Source of the DNA: Mycobacterium sp.
GTDB lineage: Bacteria; Actinomycetota; Actinomycetes; Mycobacteriales; Mycobacteriaceae
Direction of reading: 5' to 3'
DNA: 39,224 nt
Assembly (NCBI GenBank): GCA_011620645.1
Contig: WOYS01000015.1
Location: 112,550 to 151,773, forward strand
Part shown: in pieces, positions 1-8,085 of the stretch
Position numbering within the stretch: position 1 is the stretch's first letter
Layout of the letters: the number at the start of each line of letters is the position of its first letter
Program-made: the position numbers and the translations under genes
The notes under the pieces: model-generated
What the model saw: the letters and a program-made list of their open reading frames with translations, nothing else
What the model was told of the DNA's origin: nothing
The model's database searches: none

Positions 1-92
1 TCCGCAAGCACGGCTCCATGTCGGCCGAGGCCGCGCACGATTACAAGAAGGAACTCGTCGCGACCAAACGCTACGTGCGCGACGTGTACTAG
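1..92 (+). CDS. 3' end of a CysJ/CPR-type flavoprotein reductase (partial)
   Basis: Only the last 29 codons lie in the window, in the frame starting at base 3 and ending at TAG 90-92. The C-terminus reads KELVATKRYVRDVY. This matches the typical end of NADPH-cytochrome P450 reductase/CysJ-like FAD-NADP(H) domains; E. coli CysJ ends in a very similar RRYQRDVY. In that family the terminal aromatic residue stacks on the FAD isoalloxazine ring. The gene is therefore probably a sulfite reductase or nitrate reductase/flavoprotein fusion subunit. The rest lies outside the window, so the exact product is an inference from a short tail. Confidence 0.5.
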   Translation, partial: RKHGSMSAEAAHDYKKELVATKRYVRDVY

Positions 93-124
93 GGGTTGAC
101 TCACTCTAAGGTCGGGCGGTCGGG

Positions 125-559
125 CTAGGGGTCGAGTTGGGCGGGGGCGACTCGGCACCCGGCGGCTTGGGCTCCGGTGTGCAGACGCCGGTCCCACACG
201 GCGACGATCAGGCTGGGGTCGCCGACTGCCAACGCGCTGGCCAGATGGACAGCGTCGGCTCCGCGTAAGGCATGGGCTCGGGCGAGGTCGCCGGCGTGCT
301 GTTCAACTGTCGCGGTGAGTTCGACTGGGCGGGTGGCGGCCCAGAAGTCCTCCCAGTCACGCTCGGATTCGGCGAGCTCGGATTCGGTGAGGTCGTGATT
401 GCGGACTGCTGCGGCGAGTGCGGCGCGGACTTCGGGGTAGGCCAGGCGGCTGGACAATGCGGCGTCGCAGCCGTCCCATAGCGCGGCCGCCAGCGGGCTG
501 CCCGTCTCGGTGGTGAGAAGTTTGACGAAGGCGCTGGCGTCGAAGTAGACGAGCGGCAC
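125..559 (-). CDS. vapC: VapC-family PIN-domain ribonuclease toxin
   Basis: A 144-residue PIN-domain protein starting at GTG 559. The N-terminus VYFDASAFVKLL carries the first acidic residue (Asp7). YPEVRAAL supplies the conserved Glu, GADAVHLASAL the third acidic residue and VWDRRL the last, so the full metal-binding quartet of an Mg-dependent RNase appears present. VapC toxins cut tRNA or rRNA when the paired antitoxin is degraded. The upstream antitoxin gene ends 3 nt before this start, giving a normal antitoxin-first, coupled operon. It converges on the flavoprotein gene ending at 92. The substrate cannot be predicted. Confidence 0.88.
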   Translation of the reverse strand: MPLVYFDASAFVKLLTTETGSPLAAALWDGCDAALSSRLAYPEVRAALAAAVRNHDLTESELAESERDWEDFWAATRPVELTATVEQHAGDLARAHALRGADAVHLASALAVGDPSLIVAVWDRRLHTGAQAAGCRVAPAQLDP

Positions 560-562
560 CGG

Positions 563-823
563 TCAGCGCCGCTGGTCGCTGACGCGGTCAGACACCGGCC
601 GCCGCGGTCGGGGGCCGGACCGTCCCGCAGCGACGGGCCGCTGCGCGGTGGCCTTGCCAATTACGCCTTCGGCCGTGAGACGCTCCAAGGTGCCTGCGCT
701 GTCCAGCGCAGCGAGTCGCGCGACCGGAATCCCGCGGTCGGTGATGACGACCTCACCACCAGCCCGAGCTCGATCGAGCCAATCGCTGAGGTGCGCGCGC
801 AACTCGGTCACGGATACATCCAC
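563..823 (-). CDS. vapB: VapB-family antitoxin (Phd/YefM-like)
   Basis: An 86-residue protein. I start it at GTG 823 because the N-terminus then reads MDVSVTELRAHLSDWL, the usual beginning of Phd/YefM-type VapB DNA-binding domains. The motif VVITDRGIPVARL follows. The C-terminal third is rich in Arg, Pro and Ser (QRPVAAGRSGPRPRRPVSD) and would be the disordered tail that wraps the toxin. The frame stays open upstream to 1015, but that part overlaps the tRNA and has no antitoxin-like sequence. A TACGTT hexamer 7 nt before the GTG suggests leaderless transcription. VapB neutralises VapC and, with it, represses its own promoter. Confidence 0.83.
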   Translation of the reverse strand: MDVSVTELRAHLSDWLDRARAGGEVVITDRGIPVARLAALDSAGTLERLTAEGVIGKATAQRPVAAGRSGPRPRRPVSDRVSDQRR

Positions 824-830
824 ACCGTGA

Positions 831-860
831 AACGTACACTCTCTGAACCCTGATGTGTAC
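831..860 (-). promoter_or_regulatory. vapBC promoter with paired operator half-sites
   Basis: On the minus strand TACGTT (836-831) lies 7 nt before the vapB GTG and fits a mycobacterial -10 hexamer for a leaderless mRNA. GTACAC (834-839) and its reverse complement GTGTAC (855-860) form an inverted repeat with centres 21 bp apart, two helical turns. One half-site overlaps the -10 and the other sits where the -35 should be. A second inverted pair, TGATGT-GT-ACATCA, covers 851-864. This is the geometry expected of a VapBC autorepression operator. Binding is inferred. Confidence 0.6.
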
Positions 861-988
861 ATCACTACCGAGTGTGGCGACGACGACCCGAGAGATTGAC
901 CTGCGCAAGCCTGGGTCTGCGCCATGACTACGATCGGCATCAGCGGCAAGTCATGTCGACGGCCGACTTGAGTCGTGCCGCCGGTGAG

Positions 989-1074
989 TGTCCGAGGGGG
1001 GACTTGAACCCCCACGCCCGTTAATAGGGCACTAGCACCTCAAGCTAGCGCGTCTGCCATTCCGCCACTCGGAC
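989..1074 (-). tRNA. tRNA-Leu (anticodon GAG)
   Basis: An 86-nt gene read on the minus strand. The acceptor arms GTCCGAG (1074-1068) and CTCGGAC (996-990) pair fully, with discriminator A at 989. The anticodon stem-loop is GCTAGC-TTGAGGT-GCTAGT with anticodon GAG (plus-strand CTC 1039-1041). A long variable arm of class II type is present, and the T arm contains GGTTCAAGTCC. CCA is not encoded. It reads CUC and CUU leucine codons. A toxin-antitoxin pair lies immediately downstream of its 3' end. Confidence 0.95.
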
Positions 1075-1192
1075 ATCGCCCCGGACCATCGGCACGGAGC
1101 GACTAAGGCTAACGGATAGGGTCCGCCGGACCCAAACCGGAACGTCACAGCGGTGCGGGGCCCCACCCGACGGCGCCCGGGAGGTGGTACGA

Positions 1193-2548
1193 ATGGTGAC
1201 TGTGACAGTACTTCCGACAAGCCTGCCGACGAGCGCCGACGAGGTGGTCGATCTCGTCAGCACGCTCATCAGGTTCGACACCTCCAACACCGGTGACCCG
1301 GCCACCACCAAGGGCGAGGAGGACTGCGCGCAGTGGGTGGGCGACCGGCTGCGCGAGGTCGGCTACACCACCGAATACGTCGAAGCAGGTGCTCCGGGCC
1401 GGGGCAATCTGTTCGTCCGGCTGGCCGGGGCCGACCCCGACCGGGGCGCGCTGCTGATTCACGGCCACCTCGATGTCGTCCCCGCCGAGCCCGCCGACTG
1501 GAGCGTGCACCCGTTCTCCGGTGTGGTGAAGGACGGCTACGTGTGGGGGCGCGGCGCGGTCGACATGAAGGACATGGTCGGCATGATGATCGCCGTCGCC
1601 AGGCACTTCAAACGCAACGGCATCGTTCCGCCCCGCGACCTGGTGTTCGCCTTCGTCTCCGACGAGGAGCACGGCGGCACCTACGGCGCGCAATGGCTCG
1701 TCGACAACCGGCCGGACCTGTTCGAGGGCGTCACCGAGGCCATCGGCGAGGTCGGCGGCTTCTCGCTGACCGTGCCGCGCCGCGACGGCGGGGAACGCAG
1801 GCTCTACCTGATCGAAACCGCGGAGAAGGGTCTGGCCTGGATGCGGCTGACCGCCCGCGGGCGGGCCGGGCACGGATCGATGGTGCACGACGGCAACGCC
1901 GTCACCGCGGTGGCAGAGGCCGTCGCCCGGCTGGGCCGACATCAGTTCCCGCTGATCCTGACCGACCCCGTCGAACAGTTACTCACCGCGATCTCCGAGG
2001 AGACCGGATACGAGTTCGACCTGGACTCGCCCGACCTGCCCGGCACCATCGCCAAGCTGGGCGGTATCGCCCGCATCGTCAGCGCCACGCTGCACGATAC
2101 CGCGAACCCCACGATGCTCAAGGCCGGTTACAAGGCCAATGTCATCCCGGCCACCGCGGAGGCGGTGCTGGACTGCCGGGTGCTACCCGGCCGCCGGGCG
2201 GCCTTCGAGCGTGAGGTCGACGAGCTGATAGGCCCCGATGTGGTGCGGAGCTGGGAGCGGGACCTGCCTTCGTACGAAACCACGTTCGACGGCGATCTGG
2301 TGGATCAGATGAACGACTCGCTGCTGTCGCTCGACCCGGAGGCGCGCACCGTGCCCTACATGATGTCCGGGGGTACCGACGCGAAAGCTTTCCAGCGGTT
2401 GGGAATTCGTTGCTTTGGCTTCGCTCCGCTGCGGCTGCCGGCCGACCTGGATTTCGCATCGCTGTTCCATGGTGTCGACGAACGGGTACCCGTGGACGCA
2501 CTAGAGTTCGGGGCGAAGGTTCTCGAACACTTTCTGACCAACTGCTGA
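1193..2548 (+). CDS. M20-family metallo-hydrolase (Rv2141c-like)
   Basis: A 451-residue M20/M25/M40 amidohydrolase or dipeptidase. Zinc-site motifs are in order: HGHLDVVP near residue 92 (metal His and the Asp that assists it), GRGAVDMKDM about 30 residues on (bridging Asp), DEEHGG (catalytic Glu and metal Glu), and a C-terminal FHGVDE bearing the last metal His. RAGHGSMVHDG belongs to the dimerisation lid. ATG 1193 is chosen because GGGAGG (1179-1184) lies 8 nt before it; an in-frame GTG at 1184 would overlap that site. The peptide or N-acyl substrate is unknown. It is probably co-transcribed with the PEBP gene 9 nt downstream. Confidence 0.88.
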   Translation: MVTVTVLPTSLPTSADEVVDLVSTLIRFDTSNTGDPATTKGEEDCAQWVGDRLREVGYTTEYVEAGAPGRGNLFVRLAGADPDRGALLIHGHLDVVPAEPADWSVHPFSGVVKDGYVWGRGAVDMKDMVGMMIAVARHFKRNGIVPPRDLVFAFVSDEEHGGTYGAQWLVDNRPDLFEGVTEAIGEVGGFSLTVPRRDGGERRLYLIETAEKGLAWMRLTARGRAGHGSMVHDGNAVTAVAEAVARLGRHQFPLILTDPVEQLLTAISEETGYEFDLDSPDLPGTIAKLGGIARIVSATLHDTANPTMLKAGYKANVIPATAEAVLDCRVLPGRRAAFEREVDELIGPDVVRSWERDLPSYETTFDGDLVDQMNDSLLSLDPEARTVPYMMSGGTDAKAFQRLGIRCFGFAPLRLPADLDFASLFHGVDERVPVDALEFGAKVLEHFLTNC

Positions 2549-2557
2549 AAGGGCGCG

Positions 2558-3082
2558 ATGAGCACGTCACCGTATGACAACCTGCCGCAACTGCCGACGT
2601 TCACGCTGACCTCGGAGACCGTGACCGACGGACAGCCGTACGGCAACGATCAGGTCAGTGGCATCTTCGGTGCCGGCGGTAAGGACATCTCGCCGCAGCT
2701 GAGCTGGTCGGGCTTCCCCGAGGAGACCCGCAGCTTCGCGGTGACGGTCTACGACCCGGACGCCCCCACGCTGTCGGGGTTCTGGCACTGGGCGGTGGCC
2801 GATCTGCCGGTCGGCGTCACCTCGCTGCCGCTGGACGCCGGTAACGGTGATCCGCTGCCCGGTGGTGCGGTCACGTTGACCAACGACGCCGGGCTGAAGC
2901 GCTTCCTGGGCGCCGCGCCGCCGGCCGGGCACGGCCCGCACCGCTACTACATCGCGGTGCATGCGCTGCCCGTCGAGAGCCTGGAACTGCCCGAGGGCGC
3001 CACCCCGGCCTTCCTTGGCTTCAACCTGTTCGGCCAGGCGATCGCCCGCGCGGTCATCCACGCCACCTACGAGCAGAAGTAG
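2558..3082 (+). CDS. YbhB/YbcL-type PEBP-fold protein (Rv2140c-like)
   Basis: A 174-residue phosphatidylethanolamine-binding-protein family member, close to the M. tuberculosis length of about 176. The ligand-pocket motifs are visible: [16 protein letters not shown] near residues 65-80 (the D-P-D-A-P anion site) and [14 protein letters not shown] near 127-140. No signal peptide is seen, so it is probably cytosolic. Its biological ligand is not established. It starts 9 nt after the M20 hydrolase stop, so the two are probably one transcript. It ends 4 nt before the convergent pyrD stop. Confidence 0.88.
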   Translation: MSTSPYDNLPQLPTFTLTSETVTDGQPYGNDQVSGIFGAGGKDISPQLSWSGFPEETRSFAVTVYDPDAPTLSGFWHWAVADLPVGVTSLPLDAGNGDPLPGGAVTLTNDAGLKRFLGAAPPAGHGPHRYYIAVHALPVESLELPEGATPAFLGFNLFGQAIARAVIHATYEQK

Positions 3083-3086
3083 CCGT

Positions 3087-4151
3087 TTATCGGGTGGCGG
3101 CGCCGACCGCCTCGGTGAGCGTGGCGAATCCGCCCTCGCGCAACCGGCGGGCGATCCCGTCGTGAATCTGCTTGGGCCACAGGCCGCCGCCATAGATGAA
3201 TCCGGTGTAGCCCTGCAGCAGTGAGGCGCCGGAGATGATGCGCTCCCAGGCGTCGTCGGCGGTCTCGATGCCGCCGACGCTGATCAGCACGAGTCGGTCC
3301 CCGACCCGTCCGTACAGCCGGCGCAGTACCTCCAACGAGCGTGCGGCGACCGGCGCGCCGGACACCCCGCCCGAACCCAGTCCCTCGACATCGGGGGTCA
3401 GCAGGCCCGCCCTGGAGACCGTGGTGTTGGTGGCCACGATGCCGGCAAGGCCCAGTTCTACTGCCAGATCCGCGATCTCGTCGATATCGGAGTCGGACAG
3501 ATCGGGTGCGATCTTGACCAGCACCGGTGTGCAGGTCGCTGCGCGGACGGCGGCCAGGATGGGACGCAGGGACGACACCGCCTGCAGGTCGCGCAGCCCC
3601 GGGGTGTTCGGCGAGCTCACGTTGACCACCAGATACGACGCCAGCGGGCCCACCAGGCGGGCGCTCTCGGCGTAATCCTCGACGGCACCCTCGGCCGGGG
3701 TCACCTTGCTCTTGCCGATGTTGACCCCGATCGGCACATCCGGCGTGTGCCGGGTCAGCTGCAGCGCCAGCGCGCCGGCGCCGTGGTTGTTGAAGCCCAT
3801 CCGGTTGAGCAGGGCGCGGTCCTGCGCAAGGCGGAACAGCCGGGGCGTCGGATTCCCGGGCTGTGCCTGTGCGGTGACCGTGCCGACCTCGGCGTAGCCG
3901 AACCCGAGGGCGCCCCAGGTCTGCAGTCCGTGACCGTCCTTGTCGAATCCGGCGGCCAGCCCGAGCGGACCGGGGAAGCGCACGCCCCACAGGGTGCTGG
4001 CCAGCCTCGGATCGGTGGGTGCCAATCTGGCGCGCAGCATGCGGCGGGCGAAGCCGGGCCAGGTGGCCAGCCGCAGCAGGGCGAACACCCAGGTGTGGAT
4101 GCGTTCGGGGTCAACCAGGAAGAAGGTTTGCCGCAGCAGGGGGTAGATCAC
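3087..4151 (-). CDS. pyrD: dihydroorotate dehydrogenase, quinone-dependent (class 2)
   Basis: A 354-residue enzyme of pyrimidine synthesis that oxidises dihydroorotate to orotate and passes electrons through FMN to a quinone. The amphipathic N-terminus ([19 protein letters not shown]) is the membrane and quinone-entry segment of class 2 enzymes. The FMN/substrate motifs [30 protein letters not shown] (with the class 2 catalytic Ser) and ISVGGIET follow, and YTGFIYGG is near the end. Its GTG start at 4151 overlaps the TGA of the DUF5703 gene upstream (GTGA), so translation is probably coupled. Confidence 0.96.
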   Translation of the reverse strand: MIYPLLRQTFFLVDPERIHTWVFALLRLATWPGFARRMLRARLAPTDPRLASTLWGVRFPGPLGLAAGFDKDGHGLQTWGALGFGYAEVGTVTAQAQPGNPTPRLFRLAQDRALLNRMGFNNHGAGALALQLTRHTPDVPIGVNIGKSKVTPAEGAVEDYAESARLVGPLASYLVVNVSSPNTPGLRDLQAVSSLRPILAAVRAATCTPVLVKIAPDLSDSDIDEIADLAVELGLAGIVATNTTVSRAGLLTPDVEGLGSGGVSGAPVAARSLEVLRRLYGRVGDRLVLISVGGIETADDAWERIISGASLLQGYTGFIYGGGLWPKQIHDGIARRLREGGFATLTEAVGAATR

Positions 4152-4390
4152 AGCGCAGGCTGATCGCCGAGGACTGACTTCTTGCGGCGCAGCAGAACCC
4201 GGCGACTGCCGTCGGTGTAGAGGCGCACCCGGGTCAGTTCCCAGCCCCGGTACTGGGCCTCGATGGACAACCGCACCGAGGCCGACAGTCGTGTCACGTC
4301 AGGTGGCAGTCGCAAAGGCACCCAGTCGTATTCGTCGGACAAGTTGGTGGCCCATCCGGCCGGCATTCGTCCGAGCTGGACAGTCGTCAT
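4148..4390 (-). CDS. DUF5703 family protein upstream of pyrD
   Basis: An 80-residue basic, soluble protein with no catalytic motif. The sequence ([20 protein letters not shown], then [23 protein letters not shown]) matches my memory of DUF5703, a small actinobacterial family found beside pyrD. AAGGAGA lies 6-7 nt before the ATG. Its stop overlaps the pyrD start by 4 nt, so the two are almost certainly one operon with pyrD expression dependent on translation of this gene. Function unknown. Confidence 0.82.
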   Translation of the reverse strand: MTTVQLGRMPAGWATNLSDEYDWVPLRLPPDVTRLSASVRLSIEAQYRGWELTRVRLYTDGSRRVLLRRKKSVLGDQPAL

Positions 4391-4415
4391 GCCACTCTCC
4401 TTCTCGCGCAGGCGC

Positions 4416-5444
4416 TCATCGGGCTCCGGCTCCGGTGATCACCTGGACCCCGGCACCGGAACCGGACACCACGTACAAGGTGTCCGTGGAGTCGTCGAAA
4501 GCCAAGGTGTTAGGTTGCTGCACCGTTCGATAACGCACCTTTTCGACGGGTATTCCGGTGGCCAGATCGTAACCAACGACGGTGTTCGTCGCTGTCTGTG
4601 ACACCCAGGTCAGATCTGCCGACCCGGTCACCCCATACGGTGCGTCGTGCACCGGATATCGCTGGCGCAGGATAAGCGGCTCGGTGCCGTACACGAGCAG
4701 CGCGCCTCCGCGGGTATCGGTGACGAGCACCCGGCCCGCCGGGTCGGTGGCGATCGTGGTGGCGCCCTCGCCGGCTCGCAGCGCCTGTTCGGCAGCAGTC
4801 CCGTCACCATCGATCTCGGTGATCGAGGTTTGGCCGCGATCCAGGACTACCATCGAGTCGCCCTGTGCCACAAGGGCATCCACCCGGGCGAACTTCTTCA
4901 GGGTGGCGCCGACCTCGGTATCGGAGCTCAGCGTGTAGACGGTGCCATCGGCACCACCAAGCACCAGGCGCCCGTCGTCGTGGCGGGCGATGGCGCTGAA
5001 GTCGGTGTCGGGCTGTCCCTGGACCTGCGCGGGGGTGACGCCACCGCCGGAGATGTCGACCCGCAGGTAGCCGCCACGGGTGGACAGCCACAGCGCACCG
5101 GCGCCGTCGCCGGTGAGTGCGCTGGCCGTGGTGGGCAGCGCGATGGTGCGGGTGGGCCCCCTTCTCGGCAGCACCGTCAGTCGATCGGCGGGCCCGAGGA
5201 CAGCCAGCGAAGCGGTGCGGATATCGAAGGTGGCGGCAGTCCCCGGTGCGGGCAGCGGCTTCAACACGCCGTCGGGTGCGCCGGTGACCGGCGGCGACAC
5301 CGCAGGCAATGCGACGGGAATCGTCGGTGGTGGCGAATCAACGGGGTGTGATGAGCATCCCGAAGCAATCCCGGCCACCAGGGTCAACGCGGCCGTTACT
5401 CGAAGGCGGAATGCGGATGTGGTAGACACGGATTTCGTAGACAA
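4416..5444 (-). CDS. lppL: secreted beta-propeller-like lipoprotein LppL
   Basis: An exported lipoprotein of about 342 residues. A basic n-region, the hydrophobic stretch LRVTAALTLVAGIASGC and a lipobox (ASGC) predict cleavage by LspA and a lipidated Cys. The mature part is Pro-rich at first, then has repeated short beta-rich blocks (DGAGALWLSTRGGYLRV, DPAGRVLVTDTRGGALLV, DDSTDTLYVVSG) like a YncE/NHL-type propeller. The start is uncertain. TTG 5444 lies 12 nt after AGGAG (5461-5457); TTG 5453 is too close to it; GTG 5429 would still leave a usable signal peptide. The locus matches Rv2138. Function unknown. Confidence 0.8.
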   Translation of the reverse strand: MSTKSVSTTSAFRLRVTAALTLVAGIASGCSSHPVDSPPPTIPVALPAVSPPVTGAPDGVLKPLPAPGTAATFDIRTASLAVLGPADRLTVLPRRGPTRTIALPTTASALTGDGAGALWLSTRGGYLRVDISGGGVTPAQVQGQPDTDFSAIARHDDGRLVLGGADGTVYTLSSDTEVGATLKKFARVDALVAQGDSMVVLDRGQTSITEIDGDGTAAEQALRAGEGATTIATDPAGRVLVTDTRGGALLVYGTEPLILRQRYPVHDAPYGVTGSADLTWVSQTATNTVVGYDLATGIPVEKVRYRTVQQPNTLAFDDSTDTLYVVSGSGAGVQVITGAGAR

Positions 5445-5539
5445 TGGCCCCAAAAGCTCCTGATTTGGTAGTTGCGAAGCGTTCGTTCTCACTATTCGGG
5501 CAAATATCGGCAAGTCAGACGCGCACGTCAATATGACGG

Positions 5540-5552
5540 TAGGGTGCCAATC
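5540..5552 (+). promoter_or_regulatory. leaderless-type -10 element of the 5553 gene
   Basis: TAGGGT (5540-5545) lies 7 nt before ATG 5553. This TANNNT spacing places the transcription start at or next to the start codon. It supports ATG 5553 over upstream in-frame codons. Confidence 0.55.
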
Positions 5553-5864
5553 ATGACTCTTGCCCCGGGAACGGATCCGATGGCTGACGGGTTTGCCATC
5601 GAAGACATCTCGACCGGTGTGCATGCGAGTGGGTTCGGCGCGCTCGGCGATGGCCGCAGCTTCTCCTTTCACGTCGAGGACCGCCAGTTTCTGGTCGTCG
5701 AGGTGTATCGGCCGCGGTTGAGCGGACCTGTCCCGCAGAACGAGGACATCGTCGCGATCGCCACCCGCAGCCTGACCGATATCGACGTCACCGATGAGCG
5801 CAGCGTAGCCGCCGCGGTTCGGGACGCCGTCGCCGGAGCCGAGCCGGTGCGCACAGCGCGCTGA
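5553..5864 (+). CDS. small conserved actinobacterial protein (Rv2137c-like position)
   Basis: A 103-residue soluble acidic protein that I cannot assign to a functional family. It looks like a compact alpha/beta domain: SGFGALGDGRSFSFHVEDRQFLVVEVYRP forms the core, and a helical C-terminus (DERSVAAAVRDAVAGAEPV) follows. No metal or nucleotide motif is visible. It stands in the place of Rv2137c, divergent from lppL and 27 nt before uppP, with which it may be transcribed, although uppP also has its own -10-like hexamer. Confidence 0.7.
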   Translation: MTLAPGTDPMADGFAIEDISTGVHASGFGALGDGRSFSFHVEDRQFLVVEVYRPRLSGPVPQNEDIVAIATRSLTDIDVTDERSVAAAVRDAVAGAEPVRTAR

Positions 5865-5878
5865 CAATCACCCCACGG

Positions 5879-5891
5879 TACGGTCGTCCGC
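5879..5891 (+). promoter_or_regulatory. leaderless-type -10 element of uppP
   Basis: TACGGT (5879-5884) lies exactly 7 nt before GTG 5892, the spacing of leaderless mycobacterial promoters. It favours GTG 5892 over ATG 5901. Confidence 0.5.
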
Positions 5892-6731
5892 GTGGCGGAG
5901 ATGTCGTGGTTGCAGGTCGTCGTACTTGCCGTGGTGCAGGGTCTGACCGAGTTCCTGCCGGTGTCCTCCTCGGGCCACCTCGCGATCGTGTCGGAGGCGT
6001 TCTTCGGGGGCGACGCAGGCGCCTCCTTCACCGCAGTCGTACAGATCGGTACGGAACTGGCGGTCCTGATCTACTTCGCCGGGCAAATCGGTCGCATCCT
6101 GAATGCCTGGTTCGGCGGGCTCACCCACGCCGAGCGGCGGACCTCGGACTACTGGCTCGGGTGGTGGGTGATCATCGGCACCCTGCCGATCGGCGTGTTC
6201 GGGTTCACCCTTCAGCATTTCATTCGCGGCGACATCAGAAATCTCTGGATCATCGCCACCGCGCTCATCGTCTTCTCTTTCGTCATCGCCGCCGCCGAGT
6301 ACTTCGGCACACAGACACGCGCGATTCAGCAATTCACCTGGCGCGACAGTCTCATCATCGGGTCGGCTCAGGCGCTCGCGCTCATCCCCGGCGTCTCGAG
6401 GTCGGGTGTGACCATCAGCGTCGGCCTGTTCCTCGGTCAGAAGCGCGAGGCCGCGGCGCGATTCGGCTTCCTGCTGGCCATTCCGGCCGTCCTCGGCTCC
6501 GGGCTGTACGAACTGCGCAACGTCTTCGAACCCGGCGCCACGGGAATGAGCGCAACGGTTCCGCAGATCATCCTCGGTACCGTCATCGCGTTCGTGGTCG
6601 GCTATGCGGCCGTCGCCTGGTTCCTGCGATTCCTGGTACGCCACAGCATGTACTGGTTCGTGGGATACCGGATCATCCTCGGAACCCTCGTGCTGGTGCT
6701 GCTCGCCACCGGCGTGCTGGCCGCGCAGTGA
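5892..6731 (+). CDS. uppP: undecaprenyl-diphosphatase UppP (BacA)
   Basis: A 279-residue integral membrane enzyme that dephosphorylates undecaprenyl (in mycobacteria decaprenyl) diphosphate, recycling the lipid carrier for peptidoglycan and arabinogalactan. Both signature motifs are intact: [14 protein letters not shown] at residues 17-30 with the catalytic Glu and Ser, and PGVSRSG at about 166-172 with the essential Arg. About eight hydrophobic helices can be counted. The start is GTG 5892. It leads a run of same-strand genes through the SCO1521 gene. BacA proteins also affect bacitracin tolerance. Confidence 0.96.
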   Translation: MAEMSWLQVVVLAVVQGLTEFLPVSSSGHLAIVSEAFFGGDAGASFTAVVQIGTELAVLIYFAGQIGRILNAWFGGLTHAERRTSDYWLGWWVIIGTLPIGVFGFTLQHFIRGDIRNLWIIATALIVFSFVIAAAEYFGTQTRAIQQFTWRDSLIIGSAQALALIPGVSRSGVTISVGLFLGQKREAAARFGFLLAIPAVLGSGLYELRNVFEPGATGMSATVPQIILGTVIAFVVGYAAVAWFLRFLVRHSMYWFVGYRIILGTLVLVLLATGVLAAQ

Positions 6732-6765
6732 GCCGACCCTCCCCGACACTCGCTGAGAGGCTGCG

Positions 6766-7461
6766 ATGACCGTCATCCTGTTGCGACACGGCCGCTCGAC
6801 GTCGAACACCGCGCACACCCTGGCCGGCCGCTCCGAGGGTGTCGACCTGGATGATAAGGGACGTGAGCAGGCGCAAGCCGTGGTGGGCCGGATCGGTGCA
6901 CTGCCGGTGAAGGCGATCGTCCGCTCACCGCTGTTGCGCTGTGAGCGGACGGTGCAACCGTTGGCGGCCGCACTCGGGCTGCAGCCGACCGTCGAGGAAC
7001 GCATCTCCGAGGTCGACTACGGCACCTGGACCGGTCGCAAGATCGGCGAGCTGGTCGAGGAACGACTATGGAAGGTCGTGCAGCAGCAGCCCAGCGCGGC
7101 GGTCTTTCCCGAGGGCGAAGGGCTGGCTGAGGTCCAGGCCAGGGCGGTCGCCGCAGTGCGCGAACATGACCGCAGGCTGGCCGCCGAACATGGCGCCGAC
7201 GTGCTGTGGGTGGCCTGCACGCATGGTGATGTCATCAAGGCGGTGCTGGCCGACGCGCTGGGCGCCCATCTCGATGCCTTCCAGCGCATCACCGCCGACC
7301 CGGCATCGATGAGCGTCATCCGGTACACCGACACGCGGCCATTTGTGCTGCACGTCAACCACACCGGCAATGCGCTGACCGCCGGGTTGGCGGCCAAGCC
7401 GGACGCCACGCCCACCGCCGCGCCCGAAACGGATGCCGTTGTCGGCGGCTCCACCGATTGA
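6766..7461 (+). CDS. histidine phosphatase family protein (MSMEG_4193 type)
   Basis: A 231-residue member of the phosphoglycerate-mutase-like histidine phosphatases. The phospho-acceptor motif LLRHGRST is at residues 5-12. RSPLLRCERT supplies the second Arg, the acid Glu lies in ISEVDYGTWTGRKIGEL, and CTHGDVIKAVL carries the second His. The Pro/Ala/Thr-rich last 25 residues look disordered. This is the subfamily TIGRFAMs names after MSMEG_4193, found with the next two genes near mshC in actinobacteria. Its substrate is unknown. It starts 34 nt after uppP with a weak GAGAGG site and is followed by DUF3090 33 nt later. Confidence 0.9.
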   Translation: MTVILLRHGRSTSNTAHTLAGRSEGVDLDDKGREQAQAVVGRIGALPVKAIVRSPLLRCERTVQPLAAALGLQPTVEERISEVDYGTWTGRKIGELVEERLWKVVQQQPSAAVFPEGEGLAEVQARAVAAVREHDRRLAAEHGADVLWVACTHGDVIKAVLADALGAHLDAFQRITADPASMSVIRYTDTRPFVLHVNHTGNALTAGLAAKPDATPTAAPETDAVVGGSTD

Positions 7462-7494
7462 GGTAGCCCCGCTACCGGTATTTTGAAAGGTGCC

Positions 7495-8085
7495 ATGGCC
7501 CGCGCAATCCACGTCTTCCGAACACCCGACCGCTTCGTGGCCGGGACCGTCGGGCAGCCCGGAAACCGGACGTTCTACCTGCAGGCGGTACACGACAAGC
7601 GGGTGGTGTCGGTGATGCTGGAAAAACAGCAGGTGGCGGTGCTCGCGGAACGCATCTCGGCGCTGCTGGTGGAGATCAACCGCCGGTTCGGCACCCCCAT
7701 CCCTCCCGACACCGGGGAGATCGGCGATCTGCATCCGTTGGTCACCCCGGTCGACTCGGAGTTCCGGGTGGGCACGATGGGGCTGGGCTGGGACTCCGAG
7801 GCGCAGACCGTCGTGGTCGAGCTGCTGGCGGTCTCGGACATCGAGTTCGACGCGTCGGTGGTTCTCGACGACGCGGAGGAGGGCCCGGACGCGGTGCGGG
7901 TGTTCCTGAGCCCGGAGTCGGCACGTGAATTCGCCAACCGCTCGAACCGGGTGATCTCGGCGGGTCGCGCGCCGTGCCCGCTGTGCGATGAGCCGCTGGA
8001 TCCCGAAGGACACATCTGCGTGCGCACCAACGGCTACCGCCGCGGCGCCTTCGGTGGGGCAGCCGATGATGAACCCCCGTTCTGA
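7495..8085 (+). CDS. DUF3090 family protein with C-terminal zinc-ribbon-like motif
   Basis: A 196-residue protein of the DUF3090/TIGR03847 family (Rv2134c-like). The N-terminal domain (ARAIHVFRTPDRFVAGTVG, then RTFYLQAVHDKRVVSVMLEKQQ) is beta-rich. The end carries CPLCDEPLDPEGHIC, a CxxC...HxC arrangement that could bind zinc. No enzyme motif is seen. ATG 7495 follows GAAAGG (7485-7490) by 4 nt; an in-frame TTG at 7483 is not needed. Its last codons overlap the start of the SCO1521-family gene by about 20 nt, so the two are translationally coupled. Confidence 0.88.
   Translation: MARAIHVFRTPDRFVAGTVGQPGNRTFYLQAVHDKRVVSVMLEKQQVAVLAERISALLVEINRRFGTPIPPDTGEIGDLHPLVTPVDSEFRVGTMGLGWDSEAQTVVVELLAVSDIEFDASVVLDDAEEGPDAVRVFLSPESAREFANRSNRVISAGRAPCPLCDEPLDPEGHICVRTNGYRRGAFGGAADDEPPF

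Noticed and set aside
563-1015. A 150-residue version of the antitoxin starting at 1015
   Set aside because: The extra N-terminus would be encoded within the tRNA-Leu gene and the promoter region and has no VapB similarity. GTG 823 gives the family N-terminus.
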